From NCBI GenBank assembly GCA_002189035.1, contig CM007990.1:4340001-4404000 (forward strand): a DNA stretch of 64,000 bases. Direction: 5' to 3'. Origin of the DNA: Utricularia gibba. Taxonomy: Eukaryota; Streptophyta; Magnoliopsida; Lamiales; Lentibulariaceae. The notes under the pieces were generated by a model. The model was given only the letters and a program-made list of their open reading frames with translations. It was not told the DNA's origin and did not search any database. The number at the start of each line of letters is the position of its first letter. Positions within the stretch are counted from its first letter, which is position 1. Positions 33,429 through 45,180 of the stretch are shown here, in pieces. The translations under genes were made by a program, and so were the position numbers.

Positions 33429-35182
33429 CTACTTCTTGGCAGCGGATGATCCAGCAGCCTTGGTATCAGGTGAATTCAGCTCTTCCCAAGCATCAATCCA
33501 TGTAACCATGGCATCAGACAGTTTAACAAAGTAAGGATCAATGGGGCCAAGCTTATCCTTGACGAGCTTCGACAGCTCGATATAGCATTTTTGCACCGTC
33601 GTGCACTCTTTTGGGAGAACCACAGACTGGAAGAAGGGTATGATGTCCTCTTGCCAGAATATTCCTTTGTATTCCTTCTTCAGGTTCACAAACGGGTTGC
33701 TAGCCTTGCTGTGCCAGATATACGGAAGCCCGGTCTTTACTCCCAGTCCCAGGTGATCAGCTATCACCTTCAAAATGAATGGATGGAGTTAAGAAATACA
33801 ACTTAAAGAGGTATATTGAATTTGAAGTGAAGCGAGGTATATTGAAGTATGTAAGCAGTTGCTTCAACAGCACCAACAAGCATGAGCTCCGTAAAATGCT
33901 AAAAAAGATTTGTAGGGAAAGAGATGTCACCTTAACACACCAGCCAGCCCACATATCATCGTATCTTCCAAGAGGTTGGCCGTCACCCATCAGCCCAAAG
34001 TACATGGCAGGGCCAATGAGATCTCTGTTGAAAGCAAGGTTCATCCCACACATGGGGAACAGGGAACCTTTTGGAATTGTCAGAACTGCATCCACATACC
34101 TGCAATAAATATCGGTTGAGTGAAAACAAAAACAAAAACTTTGTATCATTAAATTTCCAGTGATCATCAATATTGAAAACTAACCTGGTGTTGCGTTCAC
34201 GAGGTTTAACGAGCTGAGTAGGGGCATCGTAGTCAGGAATGTTGAGCCAGAGACCGTGAGAGACAGCAGTTGGCACACCTTCCCTCATGCTGAATGGATA
34301 GCCACGCACAAAATCAGCACCTTCCCTGTAAGGATCATAGAGTGTGTTGAAAAACAATGGTGTTGATGGAGTCAGCAAATTGTGTATGTGCTGAGCCAAA
34401 GCGTTGATCTCTTTTCCGGTTGGATCCTTAGCCACCTGTTTCATTTCCAAAAATCAGAACATGAAATTCCATTCAACAAAATAATGACTACATGTAAGCA
34501 AGCACCCAAATTGGTTAGAACCAATGTTCTCAAGTATGTCAGATCGATCTGTACTCAACCAATCTGAAGGCGATGCAACTGAAACTGTTAATTCACGATC
34601 GAACCGGTTTGGGGTCCAGAGGCTACGTTAAAATTCAAATATTTCTTGTGCCAGGTGCCAAAAGAAAGGAAAAAAAGGTGGCCAGACAGTAAGGAACTTG
34701 TCTTTTCATATTCAGCAGGTTAGTTGACTTGTTCAAGTGTGCGCACATCTGAATAAAAAAAAACCTAATCTTGAAAAACCCTCCCCAGATCCAATCCCCA
34801 AATTCAACTTTCCCCACATTGATGCAAAAAATTCCTAAAATTCTGAAACAAGCCTTACGAAGCAATCGTCGTCAATGGTGTAGATGTATTTCTTTTTCGA
34901 GACGAGGTACCCAAAGCAGCGGCAAGCGGAGTCTTTGAACGAGATGCAGGAAGCTTTAGGACCAAGGATCCGGTTAATGTCGTTGCGATTGTAGAGCTCG
35001 TAGTCGAATCCCTCGGGGATGCTGACTTTCCTCGCGGGATCACCGTCCTGGACGATGATTAGATGATAAGGCTCGAAGAACGGGCGCCACATTTCCAGAA
35101 AATCGAGGTTCCTAATCGTCGGAATGACGATATCCAATTCGTCCTTGAGCGCCGGTGCCACCGGAACCGCTGGTTGAGACAT
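33429..35182 (-). CDS. RGP: UDP-arabinopyranose mutase / reversibly glycosylated polypeptide
   Basis: Interconverts UDP-arabinopyranose and UDP-arabinofuranose on the cytosolic side of the Golgi for cell-wall arabinan and AGP synthesis. Four exons on minus: 35182-34859, 34435-34185, 34099-33931, 33767-33429; 360 residues, all phases agree. Visible: [31 protein letters not shown], the DDD metal/nucleotide motif in [31 protein letters not shown] with the arginine that becomes glycosylated, [18 protein letters not shown], and [45 protein letters not shown]. The tail AAGSSAAKK is of the RGP1/2 type. A TATA box is present upstream. Intact and highly conserved. Confidence 0.96.
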
Positions 35183-36232
35183 GGCTGTTCTCCGAATTCC
35201 GGCAGATCTCAGGAAGTCAACACAATGGGGACGGAAGTGACACTATTTATAGTAAAATGGAGCCGTTTTGCGATTGTGCTATATATGTACATGACATACA
35301 TCACCCTCTTATGGCATGGGTTCACTTCTATGTCACATGTGATACAATATGATTTTTTTGGATTTAATTCCATATTTTTTTATAAAAAAAAGTTAAAAAT
35401 TTTCAAAAATTAGAAATATTATATTCAAATAATTATTTTCTTTTCTACAAAAAGTAATAAATAAGATTCAATATATTATAAAAAAGATTCAACACAAAAT
35501 AATAATTACATCAAAAAAATATGTTGAATTCATTTATATAATAAAGAACTACCCACTGCATATCATTGATGGGCTTGCCCAAATCTTACACTACTCTCAT
35601 GTCCTTTTTCGGGCAGTCTTTTCCTAATCGAGTATTATGATAATTAATTTTAAATTAAACGTTTAATTTCTATTTCTGGATTAATCCATCGCACGCAATG
35701 TCATGAAAATGGTAATATAACTTATTTTCCAATCTCAGAATGGATGGAGTTATTGCACCATATGCTACCAATTATGCATAAATTTACTATATATACTGAC
35801 TAATCATTGTCGCATATTTTTTTATTCTAAAATTAATAATAATTGTATAAAATAAAATGTCATTAAAGTTTATAATTAAAACATGGTATTTTAACATAAA
35901 AAAATAATAAAATGGGAGTATTGGGTTCAAATCTGATTTACTTTTTTCGATTTTAATAGTTGATTTTCTTTTACTATATTTGGTTCATAATTTCCTTTAT
36001 GACCATAATATCATTATAGTAATATAAATCGACTAAATTAAAAAAAAAATTTCGATTTTTTATTTGTTTAATTGGGTGGGGAAATAAGTCGGCCCATATT
36101 CAGGCTATATTGTACGGGGAAAGGCCCAATTAAAGAAGCCCACAATTTGGGTATGATGTTCATGTTGTAGCGCAAGGCCCTAATTGTGGATCCTCATTTC
36201 AAGTTCAATTGAGCTGTTTTCTGGTGTTTCCG
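35183..36232. other. Divergent spacer between RGP (-) and SEC61G (+)
   Basis: Left 100 bp are RGP 5' UTR and core promoter. About 35360-36060 is AT-rich with no gene. 36080-36232 contains GGCCCA/GGCCCAAT-type elements (near 36092 and 36124), common near plant ribosome- and translation-related promoters, and is likely the SEC61G promoter and 5' UTR. Confidence 0.5.
35244..35251 (-). promoter_or_regulatory. TATA box of the RGP gene
   Basis: On minus, TATAAATA lies about 60 bp upstream of the ATG at 35182. Confidence 0.6.
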
Positions 36233-36528
36233 ATGGATGTCTTGGATTCTGTTTTCGATCCGCTAAGGTATTTTGCTAAGGACAGCGTTCGCCTGGTGAA
36301 CAAATGCCACAAACCTGATGTCAAAGGTTATATGATTTTTCGATTTTGAAGGGTTTCGGTGTGTGAGATTTTCGCGGTGTTATGATGTCGTGATGTGGAT
36401 TGGCGCATGCAGACTTTACGAAGGTGGCTACGCGTACGGCGATTGGATTCGTGGTGATGGGATTTGTTGGTTTTTTTGTTAAGCTGATCTTCATTCCCAT
36501 CAACAATATCATCGTTGGTGCATCGTGA
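36233..36528 (+). CDS. SEC61G: SEC61 gamma subunit of the ER translocon
   Basis: Tail-anchored subunit of the Sec61 protein-conducting channel (bacterial SecE homologue). Two exons, 36233-36326 and 36413-36528 (TGA), 69 residues. [29 protein letters not shown], the amphipathic [19 protein letters not shown] and membrane segment [18 protein letters not shown] are near invariant across plants. Length equals the family's. Intact. Confidence 0.96.
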
Positions 36529-37657
36529 GGTTTCCAGTTCTTGGTACCTCCTGATTCCCTAATGACCATTTTACTGTTGTTGTGGTGTTTCGTTGACCTC
36601 AGGGTCATCTGGTACCATGAGCACATCATTTACATCGAATTCATTCATGCCAGAACTTTGCTGTCTACAAAAACAATTAAGGAAAACAGTACCCATGTGG
36701 GAAACCACAGAGCCCCTTAAAGGATTGCGGTTCATATTCACCCTGTTCTGTGAAAGTTCATGTTTTCCTGTATAGCACTCATCCACTTCATTTTTTTTCT
36801 CCGGGTATCCATTTGCTGTGCCAAAAGCCTTCTAATCATTGTCAATGATCTTTTCTGTAAATGGATAAACCATACTCCATGTCCTCAAGGATCAGATGCA
36901 GTTTACTGTTCTTCTGGATTCCTGTGCTCATGTGCTTCTTTTGTTCATTGGTTTGTAGAATGCAGAGCCTATTGCTTGTTGAAGAGTTACCAAAGAAGCA
37001 GAAGATATGCTTGTCCCTTGATGAGTCCGTGGTCTCTTCTTGAATTCTGAGTTAGACCCTCTTAGCTAGTAATCTTTTGAACCTCTTAAGCGCATCAAAT
37101 GTGCCCATCTTATCTTTTGCCAGCAGCAAATTCCTTTCATCATGCTCTCAAGTATTTTCGTACACCTGATACCATGATTCTTGTCACCCATGTTCTCTGG
37201 GGTGACGTTCAAGACCAATTGGAGGTGGTAATCACCCCAACAAGGCCGATGGAATGTTCTAGAAGGAAATGAAAGAAAAAAAAAACTCTGTGAACGGCTC
37301 ATGTCGTCGTGTAGACTTCACCACAACTCGAATCAGAGGCCAAATGACACTTGAGTTTTATCTTTAATTAAAAAATGTGGCAAAAATGATCAAAAATCTG
37401 CACAGGATTCCTTTCAGCCCCACGGCCCCCATCCGACACACGGTTGCCGTGTTTGAATGGTTTGCTGGTGCTGTAAGAACCACGAAGAGAACCCCGTCGG
37501 GGTCCATCCCTGCGCAGAATAAAAATATCCCCAACTCCCTGCTCCTGCTTCTGCGATTTCTTGAAGCTTTGTTTGAGCTTGAGTTACTTGGGATATTTCT
37601 GGGAGTTTCTTCAGTTGGGGTTTCAGATTTTTACTTCAGCTAGGGCTTGTGTGGGAA
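36529..37657. other. Spacer between SEC61G and the DUF760 gene
   Basis: About 36529-37050 may be SEC61G 3' flank; its open frames have no recognised content. A coding-like minus-strand relic lies at about 37052-37270 (listed separately). 37330-37657 is the promoter and 5' UTR of the next gene. Confidence 0.4.
37052..37190 (-). pseudogene. C-terminal fragment of an unrecognised gene
   Basis: On minus, one frame reads YQVYENT, stop, EHDERN, then LLLAKDKMGTFDALKRFKRL, LAKRV and TAA (37052-37054). It is a believable soluble protein C-terminus apart from an internal TGA, and other frames are broken upstream. I cannot name the parent. Alternatively it is chance coding potential. Confidence 0.3.
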
Positions 37658-39377
37658 ATGGAAACTGCGGCTGCTTTCCGGGCATCATTCGGCAACCTGT
37701 TGACGTCTGATTGGGCTGCTCGATCTGGGTCTCGTCGGCTTGATTTAAGGGTTGGGGCGAGGTTATTGCTGGGTGAATCGTGGGTTCAGGTAATCACGTT
37801 GTCGATTTTAGATGGGAAGCATTGAGGGGGGATTTGATGAATTAGGGTTGATGAATGAACGGGAGTTCTTTTTTTGCCTTTCTAATGAAGGGATCTTCTT
37901 GGTTGTGTGCTATGTAGATTAGAATTTGGGGTTTAAACATCGTAAGAACATTCATATTCTTAATCCGCACACGTTTTTGATTTCTTTCTGTTACAACAAG
38001 ATGCTCCACTGGGAGGTAATGGGGTGATTATCGGAAGGAGATGTTGTATATTTTTTCTAGTCAAGATATCTGTTTTCTTGTGATGAGGATGTAATGTGTT
38101 CTTGTTGGTTCATAACAGCGCAAACTATCATCTTCTCATACGCGGTTTGGGAGCCAAAACTTGATATTTTCAAACAGGAAGAGGAATGTGACAAAGGCTT
38201 CAATGCAGCCTTCTGATTCTGACTCCTCTCAAGATCCCATTGCCCCACTTCAGCTCGAGTCTCCAGTTGGGCAGTTTTTATCTCAAATATTATTGACTCA
38301 CCCACAGCTTCTTCCTGCGGCAGTAGAGCATCAACTTGAACAGCTTCATACTGATCGTGAAGCAGGGAAAAGCATAGAAGAGCCATCAGCTTCGGGCACT
38401 GAACTCGTTCTCTACAGGTTAGCAACAGTTTATCCAAAATGCAATAGCTACTTGACTATGCTCTTGTTGGGCGTCTATTGGGAACTATTATTTCGGGGAT
38501 TCTTTTAAATTTAGGGATGCGTCCTGGGTGTCCATTCTTTTTGTCTTGTTTTTTGCGCTGTAAGTTGAACTCTGTGTGTTTGATTAGGAGGATTGCAGAG
38601 GTCAGAGCAAATGAAAGGAGGAAAACATTGGAAGAGATATTGTATGCTATGGTAGTGCAGAGATTTATGGATGCTGGCGTACCTTTAATTTCCTCCATTA
38701 CTCCATCACCCGATTCTTCAAGCCACTCGAATACCTGGATAAGTAAAGATGTTAAAATTGAGAAGCTCCATTCACCAGAAGCCTATGAGATGATTGAAAA
38801 CCACCTGGCTCTCATCCTTGGAAATCGAATAGGCGTCCCTGATGCTGTTGCTCAGATCAGCAAACTCAGGGTTGGCCAGGTCTATGCAGCATCCATAATG
38901 TACGGATACTTCCTGAGGCGAGTTGATGAAAGGTTCCAGTTGGAAAAAACAATGAAGATCCTCCCCCCAGCAGCCGACAGCCTTGGTGACAGGGTACCTG
39001 GTGGTGACGAGTCCGTAAGAAATGCTCAACCCCATCCAGAAATGGCTGGTGTCATGAACAACGGAGCCTCACCAGGGATGAAGCCATCCCGCCTGCGTGC
39101 ATATCTGATGTCATTCGACGTGGAGACAATTCAAAGATACACCACCATCCGATCCAAGGAGGCCATCAGCATGATCGAGAAACACACGGAAGCACTGTTC
39201 GGTCGACCTGAGATCTTCATCACACCGGAAGGGTCCGTGGATCCCTCCAAGGACGAGACTATCAGAATCAGCTTCTCTGGGCTGAAGAGGCTTGTCCTGG
39301 AAGCTGTCACCTTCGGCTCATTTCTCTGGGATGTCGAGAGCTTTGTGGACTCAAGGTATCATTTCGTGCTGAACTGA
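37658..39377 (+). CDS. UV-B-induced protein At3g17800-like, chloroplast (DUF760)
   Basis: Plant plastid protein of unknown biochemical role, named for UV-B induction in Arabidopsis (MEB5.2 group); also linked to redox and stress. Three exons: 37658-37789, 38119-38417, 38588-39377 (TGA), about 406 residues. N-terminus METAAAFRASFGNLLTSDWA with many Ser/Arg and no acids suits a transit peptide. DUF760 halves: SPVGQFLSQILLTHPQLLPA, then EERRKTLEEI-like RRKTLEEILYAMVVQRFMDA, and later YEMIENHLALIL, VGQVYAASIMYGYFLRRVDE. C-terminal block: LRAYLMSFDVETIQRYTTIR, EAISMIEKHTEALFGRPEI and FSGLKRLVLEAVTFGSFLWD. Complete. Confidence 0.92.
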
Positions 39378-41023
39378 TCGCCATCTCATTTCATGCTACC
39401 CATGTCAGCAAGCTTAGTAGACTCTGTGATTATTGTCTTCTGTCTGCTCTTTCTCTGTATTCAAATGAATCAGCTTCACTGGATCCAAACGTTGGCTGCC
39501 TTCTCGTTTGGTCACAAATGAGCTTCCAAATTCCTGTATCCAAAGTCTGGGAGAATGAAGCAAATAATGATAATACTTTAAAAAAACTTTGGTGGTTCAA
39601 ATTGCAGATGAAAACTTTAAAAAAACATAAAAATTGTCAATTTTGAGAATAGAAATGGCATGTGCGTACGGATACACAGGTTTGGAGGTTAGCAGTAAGT
39701 AAGGTTTCATTTGTCATTTTAAGAACGTATCAGGCGTGTCGACGAGTCGGACAAGGATCCGCCAGTGTTGTTACAATTTAATAGTCTTTCGAGTCCATGT
39801 CGATCACTTTACTCTAATTAAATGCATCCTTCTTTAGACTCGATCTGCCTTCCTCCTCCTCCTCTTTCTTATGTTTCTAGTTGTCGCCAAAGGCGCTAAA
39901 TTAAGAAGCTCGAACACTTCGATTATATGTTGTTGGTAGATGATTGGATATTTTATTTAATATAAATGTTTGACAAGGAATTATTGCATTATATTAAACT
40001 ATATGGTAAAATTTTAAATAAACTACCAATGTCTGCATATGAGGGTTCTTAAATGAAAATATGTAAAACTTAAATATATAAGAAAAGTATATTATATTTG
40101 AAAATATTAGATATCATCATATATCAATGATACTCAAGCTATAATGCAAAGCAAACATTCTAATACAATATTGAATTTAAAAATTCAATGGATCGGATGA
40201 GAAGTGTATGTGAAATTTATATATATAAAAAACATGAATCAAGTTAAAAAAATATTAAATTTAATCGATTATTAACAATTTTATAATTTTTTTATATATT
40301 TAATTATTTCATTATAATTTTCTCTATATAATATAGAAGTACATATAAAGGTTAAGTACGTAAAAAAATGATTAGTAGTGATATATAATCTTTATTTATT
40401 TGATTATATTATGTTAATTTTTCGTTGTAAAATTATTTGTTATAATACTCTTTTCTTTTAATCAAGTTTTGTCTGGGTTCCAATATTAGTAGAATGATTA
40501 ATGGAAGGTCTATGATCAGAATGCAATATTATGAACGTTTCCTCGAATCAAAATGCGATAAAGTATGCTGGAGTTCTTCATAAAGGTATGGATTGTTCGA
40601 GATTGGAACATTTCTTTTACAATATAGAATATAATTGATGAATTTGAATTATTTACATTCGAAAAATATTATTATTATTATTATCCATTTATTATTATAA
40701 TTATTATCCAGTTATCCGGTCATTTTTACAGGTGGATTTCCTTATCCATAATGATTTTTTAGCTTGGAATTAATTTAATTTAATTTTGTTGTTTTTTTAT
40801 TTATTTATAGTCGGGCTTTCATGAATAAGTTTCCAATTAGGGGCAAAAAAAAGGCGGAAAAAAAATTGGGAGTAAGAAAAGCTGAAAGCTGCTGCTGCAA
40901 AGGCTGATTTTCCACCTCCCCTATCCTCGACATCCGGCATGGCGGTAGCACCTCCGCCATAATCTTGTTTCTGAAGTGTTTTCCGACGTTGAAATAGCCC
41001 AGGTATACCTTCGACTGCTCGAC
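39378..41023. other. AT-rich spacer with a dispersed repeat copy
   Basis: 39378-39560 is the DUF760 3' flank. About 39940-40800 is AT-rich; about 40207-40450 resembles the repeat at 61258-61395, with an extra block inserted in this copy. 40860-41023 is the promoter and 5' UTR of the IDD gene. Confidence 0.45.
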
Positions 41024-42698
41024 ATGAACCCGTCTCCTCCGCCGGATACGGGAACCAGCAAGCGCAAGCGGCGCCCGGCGGGAACCCCAGGTAGTCCTCT
41101 GCTAGAAAAAAAAGAGGAAAATTGAAATCATGAAACCATTGAATGAAAAATTGTGGAGCTCAAAAAGATTTCATGTGGGCCTGCAGATCCGGATGCAGAA
41201 GTGGTGTCACTGTCGCCGAGGACGCTACTGGAATCGGATCGGTACATCTGCGAGATCTGCAATCAGGGGTTTCAGCGCGATCAGAATCTGCAGATGCACC
41301 GCCGCCGGCATAAGGTGCCGTGGAAGCTTCTGAAGCGGGAAAATCCGGTTTCGAAGAAACGGGTCTTCGTTTGCCCGGAACCGACGTGTCTGCACCACGA
41401 CCCGTGTCACGCTCTCGGTGATCTCGTCGGAATCAAGAAGCACTTCCGCCGGAAACACAGTAACCATCGCCAATGGGTCTGCGAGAAGTGCTCCAAAGGC
41501 TACGCTGTTCAGTCGGATTACAAAGCCCACCTCAAAACATGCGGCACTCGCGGCCACTCCTGCGACTGCGGCCGTGTTTTCTCCAGGTTGGCATATTCTC
41601 ATACAGAATCACTCCTTTTCTTAAAAGAAAAATCGAATCAATGTTCACACGATTGTTTCCAAGATTCTTTCTTGGGAAGTGGGGTTTACAGCTTATAACC
41701 TAAAGATCGCATCTTTATGTCAAATCATCAAAGGATTTCCAATATGGTTGATCTTCCCATCTGAGTCAAAGAGTCCATCGATTTGTAAAATGAAATGTAC
41801 AGTAAAGTTGCAGACTTTGAGAGTTCCGAAATGAGGAAGAGTTTGAAGAATAAAATGGATGTTTCTAGAGAAACAGTCAGTGACTTTACCCATCCTTTTG
41901 AACTGGTGCAGTTATTCTGATTTCAAGCTCTTCAATGGATGCTTGAATTCGAGGAGTTTCTGAATTTACCTACTTTCTGGCTTTTTGAATTATTTAATTG
42001 AATTTGAAAACTGAGATTTTTGTTGGGTTGTTGTTTCTGGTGGTAGGGTGGAGAGTTTTATCGAGCATCAAGACACATGCAGGATGCGGCGGTTCCGATC
42101 AGAATCGGGGCATGTTCCTCAGTGTTTATCCCGAACTCCGGCGGCGAATTCGGGTACTAGTCCTTCAAACGACACTAATCCTTCTCCATGGGTGTTCCCG
42201 AAACCCTTTGACCCGCACCACATTTTCGTCAACGCCGTTGCCGCCGGGAACCTTCTCCGGCCACCGTCTGTTGAACTCCAGCTTCTCACAAAACACGACG
42301 ATCATCGTCATCTCCAGCTCTCAATCGCCTCCTCGGAAGCACCCGAGAAATCCGATGCCCCTGGTAGCCAACTGACGGCATCGCTTTCCCCGGGGGCGAA
42401 CGAGCAGCTGAGAATTGCAATGGCGGAGAAGTTCCTCGCGGAGGAGACACGGCGGCAGGCAAGGCTACAGAAAGAGGCCGCGGAGCAAGAATTCGCCAAC
42501 GCAAAGAGTATCCGGCAGCGGGCGGCCACAGAGCTGGAGAGAGCTCAGGCGCTGCGAACCCACGCGGCGGAGCAAATGGCGGCTGCACTGTCCCTGATTA
42601 CCTGCAGCTACTGCAAGCAGAATCTCGAGCCGGACGGGGGTTCGATGAGTCACATTGCATCACCTCTGAGAGAATGGGAATCAAGGAATCAAAAGTAG
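41024..42698 (+). CDS. IDD: INDETERMINATE-domain C2H2 zinc-finger factor (IDD14/15/16 clade, SGR5-like)
   Basis: DNA-binding transcription factor; Arabidopsis IDD14/15/16 act in auxin transport, organ shape and shoot gravitropism (SGR5 = IDD15), and IDD14 in starch metabolism. Three exons: 41024-41090, 41187-41586, 42047-42698 (TAG), about 372 residues. A basic N-terminal KRKRR signal precedes the ID domain: finger 1 ICEICNQGFQRDQNLQMHRR, KVPWKLLKR, finger 2 FVCPEPTCLHHDPCHALGDL then HFRRKHS, finger 3 WVCEKCSKGYAVQSDYKAHL with KTCG, and finger 4 CDCGRVFSRVESFIEHQDTC, split by intron 2. A C-terminal coiled coil (EKFLAEETRRQARLQKEAAE and on) and CSYCKQNLE are typical of this clade. It lacks the MSATALLQKA motif of other IDDs. 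Start is the first ATG; a longer N-terminus is possible. Confidence 0.92.
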
Positions 42699-44290
42699 AA
42701 AGCAGTTTTTCCGATCATGCAAACGCTGCAAAAAAAAAAAAAAAAGAGGGTCCTTTTTAGGTATACGCTGAAGCCACATGATGAATCCCAGCTTTTTCAT
42801 CATCTCAGAAGCTCCAGCCTTTATTGTCATTGTCATCAAACTCCCATTCCCTTTCTAATCTACATCAGACTCAATTTCATATTAAAAAAAACCTAATTCT
42901 GCTTGCATCATTTCTTTTATTCACCACAGAGAAAAGGGTCTCATCTCAATTTCAAATGATGCCCTAGCTCCATAACAGGTTATGGAAGTCCAAAGTTGCC
43001 ATCTTTTCTAAAACCCTGAACCCTGCCTTCATCTCTGATGTCGTAATGGTGTGGATCCGTGACACTGATCCAAAATAAACGAAGAAACAAAAAGAAAGAA
43101 AGAAAAAAGTGGGGTTTTTGGGGTGGGGGAATGGAGAAAAGGACGTGAAAGTTATGGGATAGAAGTGGGAGACATCAATGGGAAATGTGCAGAAGTAGGA
43201 GAAGAAATGCCCTAAACCTTTGGCTGTCGCTTTGGATTTGGCGTTTGGAGTATTAGGAGATGAACAGTAGTAAAAAGAGTTACAGAGAGAAGCACAGCAC
43301 AGCATCCATACATAAATGCTGTTGTTGGCCTTCCCTTCTTCGTCCTCCTCTTCTTCTTCTTCCTGCGCCATGGTTTTCAGTGCCACACGACCCGTCACTC
43401 TCACACCAGACGAACAAATCTCGCTCATCCCCATTTGGATCCTTCCAAATCCCCCTCCTTTTTACCAATTCCCACGTACTTGTGAATCAGATTTCAGTTA
43501 CCTCAGTAAATTTCACACACAAAACCAAAATTCAGTGTACAACTGCAGTAAGGGTTTGTTAGATCACACCCCAGTCGTCTAAAGAAGATGAATGTTCTCA
43601 ACTAAACATGGTTCAGATCATCAGTCAAACCAAAACTCTAAGATCCGCGTGTCTGCAAGTGTATGGAATAAACCAATAAGTTGACAAGACTTCAAACAGG
43701 AAGCTGCCCATCGTGGAGTGTAGCAGCATGTTGTGTTGGATGATTGCTTCGGGGATCCGACATTTTATCTCATGCATTTGTAAGGAAATGCATGTCCATG
43801 TTCTTTTACACCTTTTGGGGTTGAGTATTAATCTCATAATTAACTTAGATATGGTTTAATATTAGGGTATGAATATGTTTATGTATAATATAATTGAGTA
43901 GGTATATATATAATATTTGATATCTTAGAATAAAAGTATTGAGTATGTAAGCATTATAAATATAATTCACCCCCTTATGTTTCATTTGTGTATATTATTT
44001 CATATGTTCAAAAAATGAATATGTAAGTAATATAATAATATAAAATTGATATATGTGTATATATATATATATTAGTTAATTAAATTTAGATATATATACA
44101 TAAAACTTGTTTATAAATCTTTTTATATCCAACCATAAAACACGGTCTTAGGATTATACAACAAAAAAGATTACTATACTACATTTTAATTTGCTCAATA
44201 TTAAATATAAGTGGAATTATATTTGAAAAAAAAACATGAATATGTTTTATAAAAATGGTTTTTAAAATAGGAAAAGTAATATTATATATT
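42699..44290. other. Spacer downstream of IDD
   Basis: 42699-42900 is the IDD 3' flank with a 15-A run at 42730. 42900-43600 is moderately GC with overlapping open frames on both strands (minus 42964-43434, plus 43316-43582) that show Ser, Phe or Glu runs and no family. 43860-44290 is AT-rich with a short (TA) run near 44058. No supported gene. Confidence 0.4.
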
Positions 44291-45180
44291 TATTCTGAAT
44301 ATTAAGATGCCACGTGGCCCACTGCGGTAGAAGCGCGGCTTTTGAGGCTTCACGAAGCAACAGACATTGTTACTGGATCCCTACTATCTTCAAATGCCGT
44401 GTCACCGCAGGACACGTGGGTGTTCTAAAAACGGTTGCCCGGGTCCGACACTTTAGGGCGAGTGTCAATTAATATACGGATTTGTTGTTGCTGAAGACGG
44501 GAGGGGGAGGAGGAGGTGGAAGGGTTAGTAAATAGTAATTCCAAAGGCAAGTCAAAAAAGGAGACTGAAACTGAAAGGGATTTTGATGGCCCACAGTAAA
44601 AAGAGGTTTCACTGTCGGGACAGACCCAGTCATTAAGTCGTTGGACTGTAAAAAAAAAACGAATTATTGCACGAACAGCTTAGCTTTGGTCAACAAGCAA
44701 TGATTCTGTTTCGTTTCGTTTTCTTTTTCTCTGGACAAAAACACGCACTTCCATGCCATGCCATGCCAGAACTTGGAAGTCGAGCTCTGGAAGGGACGTG
44801 CTCAGCTCAGGTGATTAACCCGCATCGGTAACGAAGGAACGAAGACAGGTTGATAGTTGGAAAGAGTAAACCCCAGATTTTACTTTTTTACTGGCTTTTT
44901 TTTTTCATCCGGTCGGTGAATCCGTGGCTCGATTTTTGCAGCCTTGGGCAGGGCGCATAACAAGGGAAGTGAATGAATGGAATGGAATTTACTTGAGCGT
45001 GTCTACAGGCAGAGACCATACCAGACCAGACAGACGCAGACAGACCCCCCTCCTCTTCTGACAGCGGTAATAAATCAACACACCTACAGATGTACATATC
45101 TACCTACATACGGGGCGTTGCATTATTCTAGTTTAGTTGATATTGCTGAAAAAAAAAAGAATTTTGAAAACGATCAGAAC
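44291..45180. promoter_or_regulatory. GC-richer orphan island with two G-boxes
   Basis: CACGTG occurs at 44311-44316 and 44413-44418 within about 150 bp of GC-richer DNA, followed by a purine-rich GGGAGGGGGAGGAGGAGG tract near 44503, a TTTGGTCAAC W-box-like site near 44686 and repeated CATGCC at 44751-44766. No gene follows for several kb in either direction. Could be the promoter of an unseen noncoding RNA or a conserved distal element. Confidence 0.3.

Noticed and set aside
42964-43582. Open frames on both strands (minus 156 codons, plus 100 and 88 codons) downstream of IDD
   Set aside because: They overlap each other, consist of low-complexity Ser, Glu or Phe runs, and match no family I know; likely chance frames in a CT/GA-rich stretch.
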